Assembly (NCBI GenBank): GCA_023391175.1
Contig: JAEWBL010000680.1
Coordinates: forward strand, 1 to 14,606
DNA: 14,606 nucleotides
Reading direction: 5' to 3'
DNA from: Pseudomonadota bacterium
GTDB lineage: Bacteria; Pseudomonadota; Alphaproteobacteria; Rhizobiales; Xanthobacteraceae
In this document: positions 1 to 6,542 of the stretch, in pieces
How the letters are laid out: every line of letters begins with the position of its first letter
Position numbering within the stretch: position 1 is the stretch's first letter
Notes under the pieces: generated by a model
The model's database searches: none
Seen by the model: the letters and a program-made list of their open reading frames with translations, nothing else
What the model was told of the DNA's origin: nothing
Translations under genes and position numbers: made by a program

Positions 1-542
1 TCGCTCCAGTCGAGGCAGGTGCGGCAGAGCGGCCGCCGGCCCTTGGCCCCATCGTCGAGCGCGACGCCAAAATCACAGAGGAGGCGGCGGCCGGTGTCGG
101 TCACCAGTCCGGCACCGTCGGCGATGACGACGTGACCGTTGGCGCAGAGGCTGTCGGCGAGGGCCACGGCAAGGCGGCCGGCCATGTGGTCGTAGCAGGT
201 GCGGGCGAGCCGCAGCGCTGCATCTCTGGGACCGATGGGACGATGACGCTTCGGCCCTCCCGCCGCGACGGTCATCAAAGCGTGGAGTGCCTGCGCCACC
301 TCTGCCGAGGCGAGGCGGTAATAGCGGTGGCGACCCTGTTTCTCCACCTTGACCAGTTCCGATTCGGCGAGGCGGGCAAGATGGCCGCTCGTGGTCTGCG
401 GCGTCACGCCGGCGCGATGCGCCAGTTCGCCCGCCGTCAGCGCCTGCCCGCCCATCAATGCCGAGAGGATGTTGGCGCGCGCCACGTCGCCGATCAGGCG
501 GGCGACTTCGGCAACGGTATTTCCCGAAACCATGTTCGACAT
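1..542 (-). CDS. ArsR/SmtB-type winged-helix transcriptional regulator (3' end outside window)
   Basis: This is a DNA-binding regulator, visible as 180 residues from its start until the window's left edge cuts it off. Residues about 10-30 form a helix around ARANILSALM. Residues about 36-62 form the recognition helix-turn-helix (LTAGELAHRAGVTPQTTSGH), and a wing follows at 63-78 (VKVEKQGRHRYYRLAS). This is the ArsR-family layout. The classic metal-site motif ELCVCDL is absent, but the C-terminal part carries Cys116, Cys133, Cys156 and a CRTC pair at 173-176, so thiol or metal sensing is possible but unproven. The start is ATG at 542; a second in-frame ATG at 533 is an alternative, and neither has a clear Shine-Dalgarno. 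The gene is divergent from the EamA transporter, the usual layout for a regulator controlling its neighbour and itself. The ligand cannot be read from the sequence. Confidence 0.88.
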   Translation of the reverse strand, partial: MSNMVSGNTVAEVARLIGDVARANILSALMGGQALTAGELAHRAGVTPQTTSGHLARLAESELVKVEKQGRHRYYRLASAEVAQALHALMTVAAGGPKRHRPIGPRDAALRLARTCYDHMAGRLAVALADSLCANGHVVIADGAGLVTDTGRRLLCDFGVALDDGAKGRRPLCRTCLDWS

Positions 543-665
543 GCCGGAAAGCTAGCCGCCCGTGCCGCCCGCGTCACCGCCGGATGCTTCGGCCGCCGCC
601 GAAGCATGCCGACGCCTTTGCCCGCTAGAGAGGCAGTGGATTTTCTAGTGAGGGACGCGATCACA
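543..665. promoter_or_regulatory. Divergent promoter region between arsR-type regulator and EamA transporter
   Basis: This 123-bp spacer lies between two divergent starts and must hold the promoters of both genes, unless either is read from further away. No confident -35/-10 pair was found by eye. Its one strong feature is the perfect inverted repeat at 584-607. The role is inferred from gene layout. Confidence 0.5.
584..607. repeat. Perfect 10-bp inverted repeat, candidate operator or hairpin
   Basis: The arms ATGCTTCGGC (584-593) and GCCGAAGCAT (598-607) are exact reverse complements, separated by the 4 bases CGCC. The repeat sits between the ArsR-type regulator and the transporter, about 40 bp from the regulator start and 60 bp from the transporter start. 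ArsR-family proteins bind inverted repeats, so an operator is a reasonable reading. A hairpin in the transporter leader is the alternative. No T-run follows it on either strand, which argues against an intrinsic terminator. Confidence 0.6.
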
Positions 666-1559
666 ATGGCAGGCAGGACGCGCCTCGGTATCGAGTTGCT
701 TTTGCTTCTGGTGCTCTCGACGCTCTGGGGTGCGTCCTACGCCTTCATCAAGATCGGGGTGGAAACCATCCCGCCACTGACCTTCATCGCCGCCCGAACC
801 CTGATCGCCGGCACGCTCCTCACAGTCATCCTTCGACTGCGCGGCATGCGGCTGCCGCGGGATCGGGCCACCTGGGCGCGCTTCCTGTTCCAGGCCGGGC
901 TGAACAGCGTCGTGCCGTTCACCCTGATCGCCTGGGCCGAGCAGACCGTGGACGCGGGCGTCGCCACCATCCTGAATGCCATCCCCCCCATCTTCACCTT
1001 CCTGCTGACGGCCCTCGTGACCCGGCATGAAGCCGTGACCGCCCGCAAGCTCCTCGGCGTTGCGGCAGGTCTTGCAGGAACGGGCTTCATCGTCGGCTTC
1101 GGGGCGCTGGAGGGATTTGGCCAGCAAGTGTGGGCCCAGTTCGCCATCGTCGCCGCTACGGTCTGCTATGCCGGCGCCGCGATCTTCGGCAGGTCGTTCA
1201 AGGGGTTCGACCCGATGGTGCCGGCGGCCGGCTCCCTGATCTGCGGCGCGGCGATCCTTCTCCCGGTGAGCATTGCCGTGGACCAGCCCTGGACGCTGGC
1301 GCCGAGCGTCGGCTCCATCGTCGCGCTGGGGCTGCTGTCGGTCTTCTCGACCGCGTTCGCTTTCGTCATCTATTTCCGGCTGGTGCGGACGCTCGGCTCC
1401 ATTGGCACCACGGCGCAGGCCTATCTCAGGGTGCCCATCGGCGTCGCGATCGGCGTCCTGTGCCTTGGCGAGACGCTGGCACCGGACGCCTGGATCGGGC
1501 TCGCCTGCGTGGTCGGGGGCGTCGTGGCCATGACGTGGCCGTCACACAAGACTGCGTGA
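666..1559 (+). CDS. EamA-family (drug/metabolite transporter superfamily) permease
   Basis: This 297-residue inner-membrane protein has about ten hydrophobic helices in two EamA halves, the usual length and layout of the DMT superfamily. The first half opens with LLLLLVLSTLWGASYAFIKI and includes the PPLTFIAARTLIAG helix pair. The loop NSVVPFTLIAWAEQ and the helix ATILNAIPPIFTFLL are typical of the family. The second half ends with the AYLRVPIGVAIGVLCLGE segment and a last glycine-rich helix. The start is taken as ATG 666, with GAGGGA about 10 bases upstream. The frame is open further upstream, but an in-frame ATG at 606 lies inside the inverted repeat, and a GTG at 648 is the other option. 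Such permeases export metabolites, amino acids or drugs; the substrate is not readable here. Control by the divergent ArsR-type regulator is inferred. Confidence 0.9.
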   Translation: MAGRTRLGIELLLLLVLSTLWGASYAFIKIGVETIPPLTFIAARTLIAGTLLTVILRLRGMRLPRDRATWARFLFQAGLNSVVPFTLIAWAEQTVDAGVATILNAIPPIFTFLLTALVTRHEAVTARKLLGVAAGLAGTGFIVGFGALEGFGQQVWAQFAIVAATVCYAGAAIFGRSFKGFDPMVPAAGSLICGAAILLPVSIAVDQPWTLAPSVGSIVALGLLSVFSTAFAFVIYFRLVRTLGSIGTTAQAYLRVPIGVAIGVLCLGETLAPDAWIGLACVVGGVVAMTWPSHKTA

Positions 1560-1592
1560 CGGCAAAGACCTGCACCTTCCGAACGGGAACCG

Positions 1593-2141
1593 CTAGCGCG
1601 GCGCCCGCTTGGCCAGAATCCGCTGCAGGGTGCGGCGGTGCATGGAGAGGCGGCGGGCGGTCTCGGACACGTTGCGGCCGCACAATTCATAGACCCGCTG
1701 GATGTGTTCCCAGCGTACCCGGTCCGCCGACATGGGGTTCTCGGGCGGGGTCGGCTTGTGATCCGCATTGGCGAGCAGCGCCGCCACCACGTCGTCCGCA
1801 TCGGCGGGCTTGGCGAGGTAATCCACGGCCCCGAGCTTCACCGCCGTGACGGCGGTGGCGATGTTGCCGTAGCCGGTGAGCACGATGGCGCGCGCGCCGG
1901 GGCGGTTCTTCTTGAGGGCGGAGATGACGTCGAGGCCGGTGCCGTCGCCGAGCCGCATATCCACCACGGCATAGGCGGGAGCGGAGGTCTCGACGCGGGC
2001 GAGGCCGTCGGCCACCGTCTCGGCGGTGGCGACCTCGAAGCCGCGGGCTTCCATGGCCCGCGCGAGGCGCTGGAGGAAGGACCGATCATCATCGACGATC
2101 AGAACCGACCGGTCTTCCCCCACCTCAGGCATCTCGTTCAT
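1593..2141 (-). CDS. regA: Redox response regulator RegA/ActR/PrrA
   Basis: This is the response regulator of the global redox two-component system. It is 182 residues, close to RegA of Rhodobacter. The receiver domain (about 10-125) has the acidic pocket Asp17-Asp19, the phosphoacceptor Asp61 in VVDMRL, Thr89 in VLTGYGN and Lys111 in YLAKPAD. A short linker carries the proline-rich stretch PTPPENP. A Fis-type helix-turn-helix occupies about 155-182, with the almost invariant RegA ending NVSETARRL, MHRRTLQR and ILAKRAPR. The start is ATG 2141; an upstream in-frame start at 2186 would add 15 unrelated residues, and only 2141 has a good ribosome binding site. The gene lies 80 bp downstream of regB, as in rhizobial actSR. 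RegA orthologues control photosynthesis, respiration, carbon and nitrogen fixation, and hydrogenase genes in other alphaproteobacteria; the regulon here is not known from the sequence. Confidence 0.96.
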   Translation of the reverse strand: MNEMPEVGEDRSVLIVDDDRSFLQRLARAMEARGFEVATAETVADGLARVETSAPAYAVVDMRLGDGTGLDVISALKKNRPGARAIVLTGYGNIATAVTAVKLGAVDYLAKPADADDVVAALLANADHKPTPPENPMSADRVRWEHIQRVYELCGRNVSETARRLSMHRRTLQRILAKRAPR

Positions 2142-2146
2142 CGCGT

Positions 2147-2153
2147 CTTCCTC
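2147..2153 (-). promoter_or_regulatory. Ribosome binding site that fixes the regA start
   Basis: Read on the minus strand, GAGGAAG lies 5 bases before ATG 2141. The upstream in-frame start at 2186 has no comparable site, so this supports the 182-residue RegA. Confidence 0.75.
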
Positions 2154-2221
2154 AATCCCTGATCGGCAATGCCGGCAAACAAGCACGAGCGATGCGGCTT
2201 TTACGCCGATCTGCCCGTAGA

Positions 2222-3562
2222 TTAATCCAATGCGCGTCCCTTTGTCGCGTCCCCATCCACCTCGATCGCCAACGCTTTGCGTGGCCAGTGGATGCCGATG
2301 ACCGCGCCGGTAGCCGGCGGCACGCGGTTTTCAAAGGTTAAATTTGCCCCGGTGCGCTCCAGCAGCGTCTTGGCGATGAAGAAGCCGAGACCGAGGCCAC
2401 TCTCCGCCTCAAGGTCTGCATCCTGCCGCTCGCGGGCGCGGGAAGTGACATAGGGCTGGCCGATGCGACCGGAAATTTCGGGTGAAAAGCCCGGCCCGTC
2501 GTCTGCCACAACAATGTCCAGCCCCGAAGGCGTCCACTGGGCGCTGATGTCCACCCGCGTCGCGGCGAAGTCGACCGCGTTCTCCACGAGGTTGCCCAGG
2601 CCGTAGAGCAGCCCCGGATTGCGGGCGATGACCGGGGCGTCGGGATCGTCCTTCACCGACACGGCGATGGTGATGCCGAAATTACGGTGCGGCTCCACCA
2701 CCTCCTCCAGCAGCAGGGCCAGCGGCATGCGATCGAATGGCGCATCGCCGGACCTCAGCGAAGTCAGCGTCTGCAGGATGTCACGGCAGCGCGCCACCTG
2801 GTCGCGCAGCAGAGCGACGTCCTCGCTATAGGGACTGCTGTCGCCGATGGACCGGTGCATCTCCTTCACCACCAGGGCGATGGTGGACAGTGGCGTGCCC
2901 AATTCGTGGGCAGCAGCGGCGGCGAGACCGTCGATGGCCGTGAGGTGCTGCTCGCGGGCCAGCACCAGCTCGGTGGCGGCCAGGGCGTCGGCGAGTTCGC
3001 GGGCCTCCTCCGCCACCCGCCACGCATGCATGCCGATGAAGCCCACCGCAACCGATAGGGACACCCAGATACCTGCCAGATACAGGTCCGGGAGCACCGG
3101 CACATCGGCGCCGGCCCACGGCAGCGGGCGGGTCCAGAGGCCGACGGCGCCAGCACAGGCGACGGCCAGGATGCCGAGCATCACCGTGGTGCTCCAGGCG
3201 AGCGCGGTGGCGGAGATCATCACCGGCGCGAGGTAGAGCAGCACGAACGGGTTCTTCAATCCGCCCGTCAGGTACAGCAATGCCGTCAACTGGAGCACGT
3301 CATAGGCGAGCAGCGGTCCCGCCGCGGCGTCACCGAGCCGGCGGGCGACCGGATACTTGACCCGCAGCAGGACGTTCACCAGCGCGGAAAGACCGACCAC
3401 GGCGAGGCAGGATGTCAGCGGCAGCGGGAAGCCAAGGCCGAGATTGACCACGACCAGCGCCGCAATCTGGCCTGAAATCGCCAGCCATCGCAGGCGAATC
3501 AAAGTGTCGAGACGCAGGCCGAACGATCTGCCGTGTGGCGGCGTTACAAAGGCAGTGGTCAT
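2222..3562 (-). CDS. regB: Redox sensor histidine kinase RegB/ActS/PrrB
   Basis: This membrane-bound sensor kinase partners RegA. It is 446 residues, with six predicted transmembrane helices over about 20-180. The quinone-binding motif GGLKNPF is at 100-106, in a periplasmic loop in known RegB. The dimerisation/H-box holds His219 in AAAAHELGTPLS, the autophosphorylation site. Cys259 in ARCRDIL matches the redox-active cysteine shown in Rhodobacter RegB to form disulfides. The ATPase domain has the N-box around Asn328 (GNLVENAVD), the G1 box DDGPGF (354-359) and the G2 box GLGLGFF (389-395). The start is ATG 3562, chosen because the next residues lead directly into the family's LIRLRWLAISGQ segment; its Shine-Dalgarno is weak, and the frame stays open far upstream. 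It heads an operon with regA and is divergent from phaZ. Both redox inputs look intact, so signalling should follow the classic model. Confidence 0.96.
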   Translation of the reverse strand: MTTAFVTPPHGRSFGLRLDTLIRLRWLAISGQIAALVVVNLGLGFPLPLTSCLAVVGLSALVNVLLRVKYPVARRLGDAAAGPLLAYDVLQLTALLYLTGGLKNPFVLLYLAPVMISATALAWSTTVMLGILAVACAGAVGLWTRPLPWAGADVPVLPDLYLAGIWVSLSVAVGFIGMHAWRVAEEARELADALAATELVLAREQHLTAIDGLAAAAAHELGTPLSTIALVVKEMHRSIGDSSPYSEDVALLRDQVARCRDILQTLTSLRSGDAPFDRMPLALLLEEVVEPHRNFGITIAVSVKDDPDAPVIARNPGLLYGLGNLVENAVDFAATRVDISAQWTPSGLDIVVADDGPGFSPEISGRIGQPYVTSRARERQDADLEAESGLGLGFFIAKTLLERTGANLTFENRVPPATGAVIGIHWPRKALAIEVDGDATKGRALD

Positions 3563-3751
3563 GGAGTAGCGGTCCCGGTGTCCCGATGCGCAGAAGCGAG
3601 CCTCGCGAAAGGGAATAGTGACCCTACTGCCATAGCAGCGGAACAATAGCGCCCTATGTCTTTTGTCGGCATTGACCAACCTTGGAAGTGGGCACACGCT
3701 TGCGTCAACGTGCCGCCTTTCTGGGCAGCGCAGTAATGGTGAGGAGCAGTC
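3563..3751. promoter_or_regulatory. Shared divergent promoter region of regB and phaZ
   Basis: This 189-bp spacer separates the divergent starts of regB and phaZ. It is less GC-rich than its flanks. It contains a short palindrome, GCGAG-C-CTCGC, at 3596-3606 on the regB side. A TTGACC hexamer at 3672-3677 could serve as a -35 for phaZ, but no matching -10 is clear. RegA sites are degenerate, so I do not claim one. That the region carries both promoters is inferred from layout. Confidence 0.55.
3741..3746 (+). promoter_or_regulatory. phaZ ribosome binding site
   Basis: GAGGAG lies 5 bases before ATG 3752. This is the clearest Shine-Dalgarno on the plus strand of the window and fixes the phaZ start. 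Confidence 0.75.
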
Positions 3752-5176
3752 ATGGCAATCGGCGAGTTTGCAAGTGCCACCCGGCTGCCGCGTCAAGGCG
3801 ACGTTGGACTCTCGACTCCGCTCTACTGGATGTACGAGATGGGATATGCGGCGCTCAACCCATCCCGGGCCATGGCCGACGCCAGCCGGCTGTTCCTGAA
3901 AAACCCAATCAATCCCGTCTCGCATACCACCATCGGCAAGTCCATGGCGGCCGCCTGCGAGCTGTTCGAGCGAACCACCCGCCGCTACGGCAAGCCGGAC
4001 TGGGGCATCACCCATACCTCGGCCGCGGGCCAGACGGTGCCCGTTCACGTCAACACCGTGTGGGAGCGTCCCTTCTGCCGGCTGCTGCATTTCGAGCGCG
4101 CGTTTGAATATCCGCCCCGCCGCCCGCAGCCGCGCCTGCTCATCGTGGCCCCGGTGTCCGGCCACCATGCCACGCTGCTGCGCGGCACGGTCGAGGCCAT
4201 GCTGCCCACCCACGACGTCTACGTGACCGACTGGATCGACGCCAAGCTGGTGCCCATGTCGGAAGGTCGCTTCAGCCTGTCCGACTATGTGGACTACCTC
4301 ATCTCCATCTTCCACCGCATGGGCGGCAACTGCCATGTCATGGCCGTGTGCCAGCCGGCGGTGCCGGTGATGATGGCCATCGCCCGGATGGAGGCGGAGG
4401 AAGACCCCTTCGTGCCCAAGTCCATGGTGCTCATGGGCGGCCCCATCGACACCCGCGAGGCCCCGACGGCGGTCAACGCCCTCGCCAAGGATCGCGGCAT
4501 CGACTGGTTCCGCCGCAACGTCATCACCACGGTGCCGTGGCCCCACCCGGGCGCCCTGCGCGAGGTCTATCCCGGCTTCCTGCAGCTCAACGGCTTCATG
4601 TCCATGAACCTCGACCGGCACCTGCAGGCCCATTGGGATCTGTTCCGGCACCTGGTGCAAGGTGACGGCGACTCGGCGGAAAAGCACCGCGATTTCTACG
4701 ACGAGTACCTCGCCGTCATGGACCTGACCGCGGATTTCTACCTGGAAACCGTGGAGAATGTCTTCATCACCCATTCCCTGCCCAAGGGTGAGATCATGCA
4801 CCACTCGCAGGTGGTGAAGCCGGATGCCATCCACCGCGTCGCGCTGATGACGGTGGAAGGGGAGAAGGACGACATCTCCGGCATCGGCCAGACCAAGGCC
4901 GCGCACAAGCTGTGCCCGCGAATCCCCGAGGACATGCGGGCCCATTGGGAGCAGCCGGGCGTCGGCCATTACGGCGTTTTCAACGGCTCGCGCTTCCGCT
5001 CGGAGATCGCGCCGCGCATCTCGGATTTCATCCTCTCCCAGGAATTCCGGCGCGACGGCCGGACCCGGCCCATGCCGGACCGCCCTGCGCCCGAGGCCGC
5101 AGGCGAGGAAGAGCCGGATGTGTTCGCCCTCAACAAGAATGTGACCGCGCTTTATCCCCGGATTGCGCCGACTTAG
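3752..5176 (+). CDS. phaZ: Intracellular polyhydroxybutyrate (PHA) depolymerase
   Basis: This cytoplasmic enzyme hydrolyses stored, native PHB granules to hydroxybutyrate units. The 474-residue protein starts with the family N-terminus STPLYWMYEMGYAALNPSR (21-39). It has the alpha/beta-hydrolase core of the intracellular PhaZ family, with the nucleophile in VMAVCQP: Cys200 rather than the serine of extracellular depolymerases. Asp373 (GEKDDISG) and His406 (GVGHYGVFNG) have the spacing of the Cys-Asp-His triad described for Cupriavidus PhaZ1. A FLQLNGFMSMNLDRH block (276-290) and a HRDFYDEYLAVMDLTADFY block (312-330) are also family-typical. The C-terminus from about 433 is a low-complexity, Pro/Glu-rich tail. 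No signal peptide is visible, as expected. It is divergent from regB and 61 bp upstream of a metallohydrolase gene. Redox control through RegA is an attractive inference, not shown. Confidence 0.95.
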   Translation: MAIGEFASATRLPRQGDVGLSTPLYWMYEMGYAALNPSRAMADASRLFLKNPINPVSHTTIGKSMAAACELFERTTRRYGKPDWGITHTSAAGQTVPVHVNTVWERPFCRLLHFERAFEYPPRRPQPRLLIVAPVSGHHATLLRGTVEAMLPTHDVYVTDWIDAKLVPMSEGRFSLSDYVDYLISIFHRMGGNCHVMAVCQPAVPVMMAIARMEAEEDPFVPKSMVLMGGPIDTREAPTAVNALAKDRGIDWFRRNVITTVPWPHPGALREVYPGFLQLNGFMSMNLDRHLQAHWDLFRHLVQGDGDSAEKHRDFYDEYLAVMDLTADFYLETVENVFITHSLPKGEIMHHSQVVKPDAIHRVALMTVEGEKDDISGIGQTKAAHKLCPRIPEDMRAHWEQPGVGHYGVFNGSRFRSEIAPRISDFILSQEFRRDGRTRPMPDRPAPEAAGEEEPDVFALNKNVTALYPRIAPT

Positions 5177-5237
5177 CACTGGCGGCGCGGCGAAATTCTT
5201 GGGAAGATACCGGAGGTAACTTCGCCCCGGCTGCCCA

Positions 5238-6008
5238 ATGCTGTTTCGCCGTGAGACTCGCAACGAGAACCGCAAATCGTCGCTCGCGCCCGGCGCCGAG
5301 ACGATCGAATTGTTGCTTGATGACGAGTTGCTGCGCGTCATGGTCCGTCGCCATCCGCAGGCCCGCCGCCTGACGCTCCGGGTGCGCGCCACGTCCCGCG
5401 ACGTGACGTTGACGGCGCCGCCCCATGTGGCGCTCTCCTTCGCCCGCGCCTTCGTGGAGCGGCATCGCGAATGGGTGCGGGTGCGCCTCGTGCGCCTGCC
5501 GGAGGCGGTGCCCTTCGCGGATGGCGCCGTCATCCCCCTGCGCGGCGAGCCGCACCGCATCGTCCACCGTCCCGATGCGCGCGGCACCGTGTGGATCGAG
5601 CCGGCCGTCCGCGGCATGCCCGCGCTCTGCGTGGCCGGGGAGGCGCCGCACGTCGCCCGGCGCGTGCAGGACTTCCTGAAGAAGGAGGCGCGGCGCGACC
5701 TTGCCGCCGCGGTGAAGCACTATACGCAGGCCCTCGGGGTCGAGGTTGGACGGCTCACGCTTCGCGACACGGCGAGCCGCTGGGGCTCCTGCTCGGCGCG
5801 CGGCGACCTCTCCTTTTCCTGGCGGCTGATCCTCGCGCCGGCTTTCGTGCTCGACTATCTCGCGGCCCACGAGGTCGCGCACCGGCTCGAAATGAACCAC
5901 GGGGTGCGCTTCTGGCGGCTGGTGGAGCAGGTCTGCCCCAACCGCAAGGAAGCGGAGGCGTGGCTGAGGCGCCACGGCTCCGAACTTCACCGCTACGGCG
6001 AAGACTGA
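5238..6008 (+). CDS. YgjP-like (DUF45) zinc metallohydrolase
   Basis: This 256-residue protein belongs to the YgjP/DUF45 family, annotated as M48-type or SprT-like metal-dependent hydrolase. The zinc site is HEVAH at 211-215, with the third likely ligand His221 in the MNHGVRFW block. The family motif WGSC at 182-185 and the downstream RLILAP strand are also present. The N-terminal half carries the RRHPQARRLTLRVR strand typical of the family. Peptidase activity has not been well established for these proteins; E. coli YgjP is reported to act on UTP, so substrate assignment is open. ATG 5238 is the first possible start after an in-frame stop at 5217-5219. The nearest strong Shine-Dalgarno-like GGAGGT is 20 bases away, too far for normal use. 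It follows phaZ by 61 bp and may be cotranscribed with it. It converges on the DoxX gene. Confidence 0.9.
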   Translation: MLFRRETRNENRKSSLAPGAETIELLLDDELLRVMVRRHPQARRLTLRVRATSRDVTLTAPPHVALSFARAFVERHREWVRVRLVRLPEAVPFADGAVIPLRGEPHRIVHRPDARGTVWIEPAVRGMPALCVAGEAPHVARRVQDFLKKEARRDLAAAVKHYTQALGVEVGRLTLRDTASRWGSCSARGDLSFSWRLILAPAFVLDYLAAHEVAHRLEMNHGVRFWRLVEQVCPNRKEAEAWLRRHGSELHRYGED

Positions 6009-6035
6009 ACTTGGCGGCGCCCTAAGGCCCCGTCT

Positions 6036-6443
6036 TCAGAGCGCCTTCTTGCCGCCAATGGCGATCGCACCGGGGCCGGCGACGAAGTACATCAGGAAAC
6101 CGCCGATGATGGCGACATTCTTGAAGAAGTGGATCTGCTGCCCGGCCTGAGCGGCTTCCGGGAAAGTCCAGAACAGGTGCGAAAGCACGGTGGCCACCAC
6201 AGTGAAGCCCGCGAGCCACAGCGCGGTGATGCGCGGAAAAAGACCGGCGATGAGAAGCAGTCCGCCGATGACCTCGGTGGCGGCCGCAAGGCCTGCAAAC
6301 ACCATCGGCGCCGGGACGCCCTTGGCGGCGAGGGAGCCCGCGAAACCCGCGAGGTTGCCAAGCTTGCCGATTCCCGCCGGCAGGAAGAGAGCCGCGAGGA
6401 AGAGCCGGCCGACGAGCAGGACGAGATCATCAAGGGTACGCAA
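6036..6443 (-). CDS. DoxX-family membrane protein
   Basis: This is a small integral membrane protein of the DoxX family (DoxX/DoxD-like, PF07681), about 135 residues with four hydrophobic helices. The family's first helix is VLLVGRLFLAALFLPAGIGK. It is followed by a FAGLAAATEVIGGLLLIAG helix, a TALWLAGFTVVATVLSHLF helix, and a final helix ending in FLMYFVAGPGA. Family members have been linked to thiosulfate oxidation, redox stress or quinone chemistry, but most are uncharacterised, so no reaction is assigned. I prefer the TTG start at 6443, because GGAG sits 8 bases upstream and the protein then begins just before LDDLVLLVG, as in relatives. A TTG at 6518 would add 25 residues of poor quality. 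No ATG is available upstream of the first helix. It lies 99 bp downstream of the AbrB-family gene on the same strand. Confidence 0.85.
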   Translation of the reverse strand: MRTLDDLVLLVGRLFLAALFLPAGIGKLGNLAGFAGSLAAKGVPAPMVFAGLAAATEVIGGLLLIAGLFPRITALWLAGFTVVATVLSHLFWTFPEAAQAGQQIHFFKNVAIIGGFLMYFVAGPGAIAIGGKKAL

Positions 6444-6451
6444 GGCTTGTT

Positions 6452-6455
6452 CTCC
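6452..6455 (-). promoter_or_regulatory. Ribosome binding site favouring the TTG 6443 start of the DoxX gene
   Basis: On the minus strand, GGAG lies 8 bases before TTG 6443. The alternative TTG 6518 has only AAGG directly abutting the codon, so the downstream start is better supported. Confidence 0.5.
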
Positions 6456-6542
6456 AGCACACGCTTCTCCGTACGGAAGCAGCGGTACGTGTTTGCTGCT
6501 GGAAATGCTGCGTCGCAACCTTGGGGCGGAGGTTTCAGAACA

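Noticed and set aside
132..665. N-terminal extension of the EamA transporter frame of about 178 codons
   Set aside because: It overlaps the ArsR-type regulator on the other strand and translates to Arg/His-rich sequence; the transporter's first helix follows ATG 666 directly.
3596..3606. Short palindrome GCGAG-C-CTCGC as a defined RegA binding site
   Set aside because: RegA sites are degenerate and palindromes of this size are common in GC-rich DNA. It is kept only as a candidate within the spacer.
3563..5617. The regB reading frame stays open upstream on the minus strand, giving a frame of over 1100 codons through the phaZ region
   Set aside because: Upstream of ATG 3562 the translation is His/Gly/Arg-rich antisense sequence without domain features, while the plus strand encodes an intact PhaZ. 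High G+C keeps antisense frames open.
6009..6035. Possible terminator between the convergent YgjP-like and DoxX genes
   Set aside because: The 27-bp gap has a GGCGCC palindrome, but no stable stem followed by a T-run on either strand.
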